Shown: piece by piece, positions 51,568 through 61,458 of the stretch
Numbering within the stretch: the stretch's first letter is position 1
Layout of the letters: the number at the start of each line of letters is the position of its first letter
Source: Liolophura sinensis
Lineage: Eukaryota; Mollusca; Polyplacophora; Chitonida; Chitonidae
Length of the DNA: 64,000 nucleotides
Direction of reading: 5' to 3'
NCBI RefSeq assembly: GCF_032854445.1
Contig: NW_027017962.1
Span: 124,001-188,000 of the forward strand
Position numbers and translations under genes: made by a program
Notes under the pieces: model-generated
Told to the model about the DNA's origin: nothing
The model's input: the letters and a program-made list of their open reading frames with translations, nothing else
The model's database searches: none

Positions 51568-51770
51568 TCAGGACAAGGAACTTGGGCGAAGCTTAAACAA
51601 CGTTTCAATAACTGTTTCATCAGCTAAAGTTGAAATGTCCCCTAGCTCTTTGTTATCTACGGCGATCTTCCGGAGGATTCTCCGCATGATTTTACCTGAT
51701 CGAGTTTTTGGCAATCCTGGTGCATTCTGGATGAAATCCGGCTGAGCGAACGGTCCAATCTTTGTTCTGA
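51568..51770 (-). CDS. ACSS2: ACSS2 last exon
   Basis: [20 protein letters not shown], then [15 protein letters not shown] and a variable tail ending [10 protein letters not shown] with a TGA stop. The SGK lysine corresponds to the acetylation-regulated catalytic lysine known in this family. The acceptor reads TTACAG on the minus strand. Confidence 0.95.
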
Positions 51771-54700
51771 CTGTAAGGAACAGAAAGCAGAACATTTAGA
51801 AGGAAAAAAAGCGTACAGTATTACTCATTATTAAATTCTGTTTGCTTAGACCTTCATTTCAAGGCCAAAACTCTTAATTTACAGTAGGTTTATTTATTTA
51901 ATTGTTGTTGAATGAAATAATTTACAGTAAACACAATTCATGGCAAAAGACAAGGCTCCCCCTATCAGAAGATTTGTCTTTGTGGTTGCTGCCTACATTA
52001 AGATTGCGTCACATGTAAGAACTCTGACTGTCACACAAAGAGACTACAGAATACAATAGTTAATACTTGGACTTCACACAAAATAAATACATACTGTACA
52101 GCTTCAATCACCTTTGCACTCGCAATGTATCCATGTAGAGTCTCACTCACCTCTACATGCACAGTCTCTCACCTCTACATGTACAGTCTCACTCACCTCT
52201 ACATACACAGTCTCACTCACCTCTACATGCACAGTCTCACTCACCTCTACATGCACAGTCTCACTCACCTCTACATGTACAGTCTCACTCACCTCTACAT
52301 GTACAGTCTAACTCACCTCTACATGTACCGTCTCGCTCACCTCTACATGTACAGTCTCGCTCACTTCTAAAGGTACAGTCTTGCTCTACATGTACAGTCT
52401 CACTCACCTCTACATGTAGTCTCACTCACCTCTACATGTACAGTCTCGCTCACCTCTACATGTACAGTCTCACTCAACTCTACATGTACAGTCTCACTCA
52501 ACTCTACATGTACAGTCTCATTCAACTCTACATGTAGTCTCACTCAACTCTACATGTACGCTCTCACTCAACTCTACATGCACAGTCTCACTCACCTCTA
52601 CATGTACAGTCTCACTCACCTCTACATGTACAGTCTCACTAACCTCTACATGTAGTCTCGCTCACCTCTACATGTACGGTCTCACTCACCTCTACATGTA
52701 CGATCTCACTCACCTCTACATGTAGTCTCGCTCACCTCTACATGTAGTCTCGCTCACCCCTACATGTACAGTCTCACTCACCTCTACATGTACAGTCTCG
52801 CTCACCTCTAAAAGTACAGTCTTGCTCACTCACCTCTACATGTATAGTCTCGCTCACCTCTACATGTAGTCTCGCTCACCTCTACATGCACAATCTCGCT
52901 CACCTCTAAAGGTACAGTCTTGCTCACCTCCATATCTTGTCTCACTCACCTTTACATGCAGTCTCACTCACCTCTACATGCACAGTATCACTCACCTCTA
53001 CATACACAGTCTCACTCACCTCTACATGTACAGTCTCACTCACCTCTACATGTTGTCTCACTCACCTCTACATGTACAGTCTCACTCACCTCTAAATGTA
53101 CAGTCTCAATCACCTCTACATGTACAATCTCGCTCACCTCTACATACACAGTCTCACTCACCTCTACATGTACCGTCTCGCTCACCTCTACATGTACAGT
53201 CTCGCTTACCTCTAAAGGTACAGTCTTGCTCACTCACCTCTACATGTACAGTCTCGCTCACCTCTACATGTACAGTCTCGCTCACCTCTACATGTACAAT
53301 CTCGCTCACCTCTAAAGGTACAGTCTCGCTCACCTTCATATCTTGTCTCACTCATCTTTACATGTAGTCTCACTCGCCTCTACATGCAGTCTCACGCACA
53401 TATACATGTACAGTCTCAACTCTACATGTACGGTCTCACTCAACCCTACATGCACAGTCTCACTCACCTCTATATGTAGTCTAACTCACCTCTACATGCA
53501 CAGTCTCACTCACCTCTACATGTAGTCTCACTCAACTCTACATGTACTGTCTCACTCAACTCTACATGCACAGTCTCACTCACCTCTATATGTAGTCTCA
53601 CTCACCTCTACATGCACAGTCTCACTCAACTCAACATGTAGTCTCACTCAACTCTATATGTAGTCTCGCTCACCTCTACATGTACAGTCTCACTCACCTC
53701 TACATACACAGTCTCACTCACCTCTACATGTACAGTCTCACTCACCTCTACATGTACAATCTCACTCACCTCTACATGTACAGTCTCACTCACCTCTACA
53801 TGTAGTCTCACTCACCTCTACATGTAGTCTCGCTCACCTTTACATGTACAGTCTCACTCAACTCTACATGTACAGTCTCACTCAACTCTACATGTAGTCT
53901 CACTCAACTCTACATGTACGGTCTCACTCAACTCTACATGCACAGTCTCACTCACCTCTACATGTACAGTCTCACTCACCTCTACATGCACAGTCTCACT
54001 CACCTCTACATGTAGTCTCACTCAACTCTACATGTACAGTCTCACTCAACTCTACATGCACAGTCTCACTCACCTCTATACATAATCTCACTCACCTCTA
54101 TATGCACAGTCTCACTCACCTCTACATGTAGTCTCACTCAACTCTACATGTACGGTCTCACTCAACTCTACATGCACAGTCTCACTCACCTCTATATGTA
54201 GTCTCACTCACCTCTACATACACAGTCTCACTCACTTCTACATGTACAGTCTCACTCACCTCTACATGTAGTCTCACTCACCTCTACATGTACAGTCTCA
54301 CTCACCTCTACATGTACAGTCTCGGTCACCTCTACATGTACCGTCTAGCTCACCTCTACATGTACAGTCTCGCTTACCTCTAAAGGTACAGTCTTGCTCA
54401 CTCACCTCTACATGTACAGTCTCGCTCACCTCTACATGTACAGTTTCTCTCACCTCTACATGTACAATCTCGCTCACCTCTAAAGGTACAGTCTCGCTCA
54501 CCTCCACATCTTGTCTCACTCATCTTTACATGTAGTCTCACTCAACTCTACATGCACAGTCTCACGCACATCTACATGTACAGTCTCACCTCTACATGCA
54601 CAGTATCACTCACCTCTACATGTACAGTCTTACTCACCTCTACATACACAGTCTCACTCACCTCTAAATGTACAGTCTCACTCACCTCTACATGTACAAT

Positions 54701-57700
54701 CTCGCTCACATCTACATACACAGTCTCACTCACCTTTACATGTACAGTCTCACTCACCTCTACATACACAGTCTCACTCACCTCTAAATGTACGGTTTCA
54801 CTCACCTCTACATGTACAGTCTCACTCACCTCTACATGTACAGTCTCACTCACCTCTACAGTCTCACTCACCTCTACATGTACAGTCTCACTCACCTCTA
54901 CATTCAGTTCAGAAATCATATACAGTCTCACTCACCTTTACACTTCAGTTCAGAAATCAGGTCATTGGTGAATGTCTCCCCCTACACGACAAAAACCATA
55001 AGATACAGGATCAAGTATTATTTAGCTGACTACCACTTGATTAGTTTCATGAAGTCACGTACGTGTTATCACCACAGACATGCTATACTAGTTACCGACA
55101 CATACAAATTGTCTAAGAGCTAAAATGGAACAAGGCCCTGAGCTCAGTGCTATTCTCCATGGCACTGATACAGCACATCACGCAGCTAAACACACAACAA
55201 CAACAAAAAATGTGTGGGAAAGCTGAGTGTTTTTCGTGATGAAAGCACAGCGCATATCAGATGGTGTCTAGAAGGTTTTCTTCACACCTGTGTCTGCTGT
55301 ATACCAAAAACTGAAGCAGGGAAACCCTTGAGCTCCGAGTCACAATCGCAGTAGCTTTAAACCAACAACAATCTGTTATGGCTTACCATAGTAAAGCTGT
55401 TTTCATTGGTCAGTTGGTATTACATAAAATAAGCTTTAAGACAATGTATTAAAATTTGCAGACTTATCCAGCACTGGCAGAGGTTAACCTAAGGTTAAAA
55501 ACCTCTGCATGAGGAGAGTTTGGTGCTTCACACTCACCTGTATTAGGGTGACAAATGCATAGGTACACTCGCCCTTGACGGTATGGGGGTGAGAGACCAC
55601 AGCAGCCTCTGCCACGGCTTCATGCTCTATCAGAGCAGACTCAATCTCTGCTGTGCTCAGTAAGTGACCAGACACATTCACCATGTCATCAATACGTCCG
55701 GTAATCCAGATGTAACCATCCTCATCTCTCTTAGCTCCTGAAGATCACAGACAAAAGAATTTCTCAGTTATCTCATATTTTTGTAATTACAGTGCTGAAA
55801 CAGTGTTTTTGTAATTACAGTACTGAAACAGTGTTTTTGTAATTACAGCACTGAAACAGTGTTTTTGTAATTAGGGTACTGAAACAGTGTTTTTGTAATT
55901 ACAGTACTGAAACAGTGCTACATATAATTTCTTTTCAGAAAGAGAACAGTACTCCAGACTTTCCAAGAGAGAAACTACAAAACTACTGTGTGGGGTTTAT
56001 TTGAATTACTCACTGACAACTTTATATGGCATTTTCAATTTGTTGTGCTTTGATAGCAGCTGCCATTTTGGAGTCAAAACCTGATAAACTCTTGTTGAAA
56101 TGGGCTTATTTTAAATGTACATTAGAAGACAAGGATATTGTGCTTTACCTACTGGGAGTATATAGTATAAACCTGAAGCCTTTCTGTGCATATGTTCCCA
56201 GCTGTTCTCATGATCGTTCTATTCACAGAATTATAAGTACATGTATGTGTCCGAAACTGGGCCCTCGATGATACAACATAGCTGACTTTGCCGATGATTT
56301 GTGAGCAACTGAGATCAGACATTTGGGAGCGACATTAGGATAATTTTGTGATTACAGTAGCAGCACAGGAATTCAAATGACCATTTTTAATCCTCTGCTA
56401 CATATTCTTCATGGCAAACGCCTGAGAATGTCACAAAAGACAAATATCACAGTAGGCATTCTCCAAGACTGGGAGTGGTGGCACGGGAGCTTTTGCAGTA
56501 GCCTACAGTGTCTCAAAATCACATGGTGGAGAACACTTCATATGTAGCAGTGTGTAATTTTTCATGACCTTTTACACAAGATGTTCTTTGCAGATAAAAC
56601 TGTATTTGTTGTTAACCCCTGAAATTGGCTGACCCAATCATTGTATTTATATCTCCAAAATCAAACTGAAAAGTTGCATAAATGACACTGAAAGTTTTTG
56701 TTTTCATATTCAAAATGGTTGATGATTATCTGAAGCAGTGTGTACATTCATTTCACTGTTACAGTGCTTTACTGGTACATATGTAACGTACATGTATGCT
56801 CAACCAACTTGTGGCACTACCTACTACTGCAAAGACAGTCACTGTGAGATTTGCAAACATGGCCAAATATGTACATACCGTCTCCGGTAGTGTAATAGCC
56901 TGCAAACTTTTTGAAGTAGGTGGTTTCAAAGCGTTCATGGTTTCCATACACAGTTCTCATGATACCAGGCCAGGGCTGCTTGAACACCTGAAAGAGGGAG
57001 AATAAACATCTGGAAGTCAGTGCTTTCTGTACAATTTGACCAGCCTACACATACCTATATACTCCCCATGCAGCTACCTGCCTGACTGATCTACTCACCA
57101 GGCGCCCCCTCTAGCTGACTAATCTACTCACCAGGCGTCCCCTCTAGCTGACTGATCTACTCACCAGGCATCTCCTCTAGCTGACTGATCTACTCACCAG
57201 GCGTTCCCTCTAGCTGACCAATCTACTCACCAGGCATCCCCTCTAGCTGACTAACCTACTCATCAGGTATATCCCCTCCATGACCAATCTACCCCAAGTA
57301 TCCGCTCTAGCTGACTGATCTACTCACCAGGCGTCCCCCTCTAGCTGACTGATCTACTCACCAGGCATCCCCTCTAACTGACCAATCTACTCACCAGACA
57401 TCCCCCCTAGCTGACTGATCTACTCACCAGGCGTCCCCTCTAGCTGACTGATCTACTCATCAGGCGTCCCCTCTAACTGACTAATCTACTCACCAGGCAT
57501 CCCCTCTAGCTGACTAACCTACTCATCAGGTATATCCCCTCCATGACTAATCTACCCCAAGTATCCGCTCTAGCTGACTGATCTACTCACCAGGCGTCCC
57601 CTCTAGCTGACCAATCTACTCACCAGGCATCCCCTCTAACTGACCAATCTACTCACCAGACATCCCCTCTAGCTGACTGATCTACTCACCAGGCATCCCC

Positions 57701-60700
57701 TCTAGCTGACTGATCTACTCATCAGGCGTCCCCTTTAGCTGACTGATCTACTCACCAGGCATCCCCTCTAGCTGACTGATCTACTCACCAGGCATCCCCT
57801 CTAGCTAACTGATCTACTCACCAGGCGTTCCCTCTAGCTGATCAATCTACTCACCAGGCATCCCCTCTAGCTGACTGATCTACTCACCAGGCGTCCCCTC
57901 TAGCTGACCAATCTACTCACCAGGTATCCCCTCTAGCTGACTGATCTACTTACCAGGTATCCCCTCTAGCTGACTGATCTACTCCCCAGGCATCCCCTTT
58001 AGCTGACTGATCTACTCACCAGGCGTCCCCTCTAGCTCACCAATCTACTAACCAGGCATCCCCTCTAGCTGACTGATCTACTCACCAGGCGTTCCCTCTA
58101 GCTGATCAATCTACTCACCAGGCATCCCCTCTAGCTGACTGATCTACTCACCAGGCGTCCCCTCTAGCTGACCAATCTACTCACCAGGTATCCCCTCTAG
58201 CTGACTGATCTACTTACCAGGAATCCCCTCTAGCTGACTGATCTACTCACCAGGCATCCCCTTTAGCTGACCAATCTACTCACCAGGTATCCCCTCTAGC
58301 TGACTGATCTACTTACCAGGAATCCCCTCTAGCTGACTGATCTACTCACCAGGCATCCCCTTTAGCTGACTGATCTACTCACCAGGCGTCCCCTCTAGCT
58401 CACCAATCTACTAACCAGGCATCCCCTCTAGCTGACTGATCTACTCACCAGGCATCCCCTCTAGCTGACTGATCTACTCATCAGGTATATCCCCTCCATG
58501 ACTAATCTACACCAGGTATCTGCCATAGCTGACTGATCTACTCACCAGGTGTCCCCTTTAGCTGAATGATCTACTCACCAGGCATACCCTTTAGCTGACT
58601 GATCTACTCACCAGGTATCCCCTTTCACTGACCAATCTACTCACCAGGCATCCCCTCTAGCTGACTTATCTACTCACTCGGTATCCTCTCTTCATGACTG
58701 ATCTACTCAGAAGGTGACCCCTTTAGTTGACTGATCTACTCACCAGGTATCCCCTCTAGCTGACTGATCTACTCACCAGGTATCCCCTCTAGCTGACTGA
58801 CCTACTCACCAGGTATCCCTCTCCAGGCCCTTCAATCTCAGTACCATCATCCTTCAGAATGGCTGGCACAATGCCAAAGAATGGGAATGTCTGATGAACA
58901 GTTAACCACCAGAGACATGATTAACCATTTGTCAGTGACAAATAAATGTAATCATCTTTTCTGATTAAAACAAGAACAGTAATGACGGTTAATATATTTA
59001 CATTACTCTATGTAAAGTTTTCTTGTCTCAATTTCTCAACATCACAAATAGTTATGACTAGGAAGTTGCTAAAGCTTGTTCCGAATCCCATGGTTACATG
59101 AAAAAATGTACAATAAAATATGTTTAATTCAAAGTGTTGTGCATTATATATGTTTCTACACTGCTTCCAAGGCTCACATAAACATGGGTATGTGGGGTGA
59201 AGGCTTGTAGACTTACCGCAGAGCCTGGTTTGGTGGGTGTGGCACCTGGCAATGGTGTGATCACATGTCCACCCTAACAAACATACAAACAGCAGGTGTA
59301 AGTAGCTGTCTCCTAATGTAAGTAATGTCCGTGGAGGAACGTATGTCAAACAGCACCAGTGAAACCATGCAAAACCCCAGCTCAATATATGCTAGATGTT
59401 TTCAGATACATTTACATTCACCTTCACATTCCACTAAGTCATTTTGGATGCTGATGATAACACTTGGAGTGTAACAATAGCTCCCACTGTACTTCATACA
59501 GGCGAAATAAAAATTCAAACATGCAACAAATTTACACATCAATGAGAATGAATTCAGAAAACTCCCTATTGAATGACCTTCAAGACTACATAAGTATCAT
59601 ATGCACGTGAGCCTAGGTTGGTATTTACAACATAGTTCACAATATAGCTCTAACTTGCTTGACAAGCCCTGTATACTTCCCTCAAGCTATGTATAAAATA
59701 GTATCCTCCAGTAAATAACATATACGTCTGTTGGCTAGGTTATCTCCCTTATTTCACTGTGAAATCATAGTCCAGTGTACCTGTACCTTGTTCCTGTACA
59801 TGTAATTTATTTATTTATTTATTTGATGGTATTTTATGCCGTACTCAAGAATATTTCACTTATACAATGGCGGTCAGCATTATGGTGGGTGGAAACCGGC
59901 CAGCCCAGAGGAAACCCACGACCATCCGCAGGTTGCTGACATACCTTCCCACTTATGGCTGTACATGTAAGTCCCCTGTTCTAACAACACAAGGTCCAGT
60001 ACTGACCACCACCATTGCTCTTGTCAATGTTTCATTGGCTGAATTCAAAGTTTAAGCTGCTAGGGAGAGCGCAATCACTTGAGAATTCTCCTGTCAGAAA
60101 AATTGGTGTTCTATGCTAAAATCTATGCTCTGAGAGTGCGCATCATTTAGGTAGGGGAGGCATCACTTCCAGGCTTGATACATGTGAGGGATATACAGGC
60201 CGACGTGAACATGAAGGGCAACACAACTATGACCACCTCACACAATGCAATCAAGGTCGTTTTTCCTTCTTCACGTAGGAAATAATTTCAAATATGAGAG
60301 ATTTTCTGCATCCCGTTCGTAGATACAACAATGTTATCTACACACCTTCAAACATTTCCCATGTTGAAAGAAATTGACCTCATGGTTTCTTACTTTGTTA
60401 CTGCACAGCAGATATGTTTCGTTTTAAGGACAAATATTAGTTCACAAGTGAACACTGGCTGTGATATGTGCTTGACCCTACATGTCGATCAGGTCATGCA
60501 TATGGACTAGTGAAAACACTGACTTTGTTGATGCAATTTGCAGGTGCATGGACAGTCAGTGTTGAATTGATGGGTCTTTTGCAGCATAAATTTGTTACAC
60601 TGATACTCTGTGAAGAAGATACGGAAATATACGGTGTCAGCTGATAACAAATATCAGAGTCACTGCCAAATATCAGTCACTGCCAAATATCAGAGTCACT

Positions 60701-60927
60701 GACATCACATATTTCTGTATCCTTTTAACTAATAATCTGAACCATTTAACTATTATAATCCTGTGTTAGGCCAACAGACACTACCAAAACTTACCGTTTC
60801 AGTCTGCCAGAATGTGTCTACAATGGCACAGCGTCCCTCCCCCACAACATTGTAGTACCATATCCAAGCCTCGGGGTTGATAGGCTCTCCCACAGTACCT
60901 AACACAGCCAGAGACTGACGGGAACAC
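51568..60927 (-). CDS. ACSS2: acetyl-CoA synthetase, cytosolic type: last 7 coding exons (5' part outside window)
   Basis: An AMP-forming ligase that turns acetate, ATP and CoA into acetyl-CoA. Exons in transcript order: 60927-60795, 59273-59217, 58890-58810, 56987-56879, 55737-55538, 54981-54936, 51770-51568. They total 829 nt in consistent phase, giving 275 complete codons plus stop. Motifs: [36 protein letters not shown], the TGD core motif with [39 protein letters not shown], and [20 protein letters not shown] with the conserved C-terminal catalytic lysine. [20 protein letters not shown] matches ACSS2 and not the mitochondrial ACSS1 sequence at that position. No frameshift or internal stop. 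Two introns are largely donor-bearing arrays. Confidence 0.95.
52125..54935 (-). repeat. 24-bp array carrying splice donors, ACSS2 last intron
   Basis: Roughly 110-120 units, read on the minus strand as TGTAGAG followed by GTGAGTGAGACTGTACA, some shortened by a few bases. It starts exactly at the donor of exon 54936-54981 (TGTAAAG|GTGAGTGAGACTGTA). The first unit (54900-54920) also holds a damaged copy of the exon end GATTTCTGAACTGAA. Long ORFs in all frames are artefacts. Confidence 0.95.
54936..54981 (-). CDS. ACSS2: ACSS2 small exon next to the 24-bp array
   Basis: A 46-nt exon encoding [15 protein letters not shown], in the position of DGHTFSPKLTEELKKQ of the vertebrate protein. It joins ...VTLIQ upstream to VRTKIGPF downstream in phase. 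Its last bases and donor match the following array units. Confidence 0.85.
55538..55737 (-). CDS. ACSS2: ACSS2 exon: [12 protein letters not shown] block
   Basis: [40 protein letters not shown] and [14 protein letters not shown]. It contains the hinge region between the large N-domain and the mobile C-domain of acyl-CoA synthetases. The donor is CAG|GTGAGTG. Confidence 0.96.
55787..55922. repeat. 28-bp array
   Basis: About five copies of TTTTTGTAATTACAGTACTG plus AAACAGTG, 50 bp upstream of an ACSS2 acceptor on the minus strand. Confidence 0.88.
56879..56987 (-). CDS. ACSS2: ACSS2 exon: [10 protein letters not shown] and TGD blocks
   Basis: [20 protein letters not shown], then [19 protein letters not shown] is the conserved Asp that binds the ribose of ATP/AMP in this superfamily. 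The acceptor is TTTCAG and the donor GACG|GTATGT. Confidence 0.95.
57085..58809 (-). repeat. 33-bp array carrying splice donors, ACSS2 intron
   Basis: About 50 units, read on the minus strand as AGAGGGGATACCTG or AGAGGGGACGCCTG followed by GTGAGTAGATCAGTCAGCT. The exon 58810-58890 ends GAGAGGGATACCTG|GTGAGTAGG, so each unit copies about 14 nt of exon and 19 nt of intron. The T/C variant at the second position gives two interleaved unit types. Confidence 0.95.
58810..58890 (-). CDS. ACSS2: ACSS2 exon, source of the 33-bp array
   Basis: [20 protein letters not shown] then GPGEGYL, 27 codons in phase 0, aligned to the family's TFPFFGVAPAILNESGEELE. Its donor junction is the seed of the adjacent array. 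Confidence 0.93.
59217..59273 (-). CDS. ACSS2: ACSS2 exon: [13 protein letters not shown]
   Basis: 19 codons, [19 protein letters not shown], phase 0 at both ends. It continues QTET from the preceding exon, the conserved active-site loop of acetyl-CoA synthetases. Confidence 0.94.
59805..59970 (-). mobile_element. truncated tRNA-derived SINE
   Basis: Tail and body of the 16055-type family: TTTATTTATTTATTTGATGG, GCCGTACTCAAGAATATTTC and GACCATCCGCAGGTTGCTGA. No tRNA head. Confidence 0.8.
60795..60927 (-). CDS. ACSS2: ACSS2 exon: [14 protein letters not shown]
   Basis: [20 protein letters not shown], then [20 protein letters not shown] and QTET. GEPIN and the WQTET core are ATP- and acetate-site motifs. 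It begins with one base completing a codon from an exon beyond the window. Partial, decayed copies of the same exon lie just upstream of it, at 60985-61140. Confidence 0.95.
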
Positions 60928-60984
60928 CTGTGTATGACAGTACACCAGAATCAACATCACCCAACAAGTACACTACACATTTTT

Positions 60985-61140
60985 AACCTAACATCCAAGC
61001 CTCCAGATTGATGGGCTATCCCAGAGTACATGTATATACACAGCCAGAGACTCCCATGATGGGCTCTCCCACAGTACCTAACACAGCCAGAGACTCCCAT
61101 GATGGGCTCTCCCACAGTGCCAAAAACAAACAGCGACTCA
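60985..61140 (-). pseudogene. decayed tandem copies of part of ACSS2 exon 60795-60927
   Basis: Read on the minus strand, GTCTCTGGCTGTGTTAGGTA and CTGTGGGAGAGCCCATCA occur again, up to three times, one copy with GGAGGCTTGGATGTTAGG. The copies correspond to the [12 protein letters not shown] coding stretch of the neighbouring exon and lie 60-210 bp on its 5' side. They are frame-disrupted and lack consistent splice sites. Confidence 0.8.
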
Positions 61141-61458
61141 CACCTTACATGTATCAACATGTGTCTTGATAAAACTAGCTTTTAAATTTCTGTAATTTTT
61201 ATGTCCAATGTTCACACGGTCTAAATGAATTATATGTATGTGTAAATGAACACCACCCACTCAACATTTCTACTGAAGTATCACAGAAATGCTGGACAGA
61301 GTGGATTTTCAGCTTTTGTAGTTTTGCAGACATACATCATAAACACTGCTTTAGAACTTCTTATGATCTTGATATATAAACTTTCATGATCTTAAGAAAC
61401 ACAATAATCAACAAGTCCCTTGGCACACCATCTTTTGACGCCTACATGCATTGTTGGT

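Noticed and set aside
52114-55123. Many ORFs of 60-172 codons with [16 protein letters not shown] or SETVHVEV repeats
   Set aside because: All derive from the 24-bp array in ACSS2; three frames on both strands are open at once.
51568-60927. Mitochondrial-type acetyl-CoA synthetase (ACSS1)
   Set aside because: The [20 protein letters not shown] and [13 protein letters not shown] blocks fit ACSS2, not the corresponding ACSS1 sequence.
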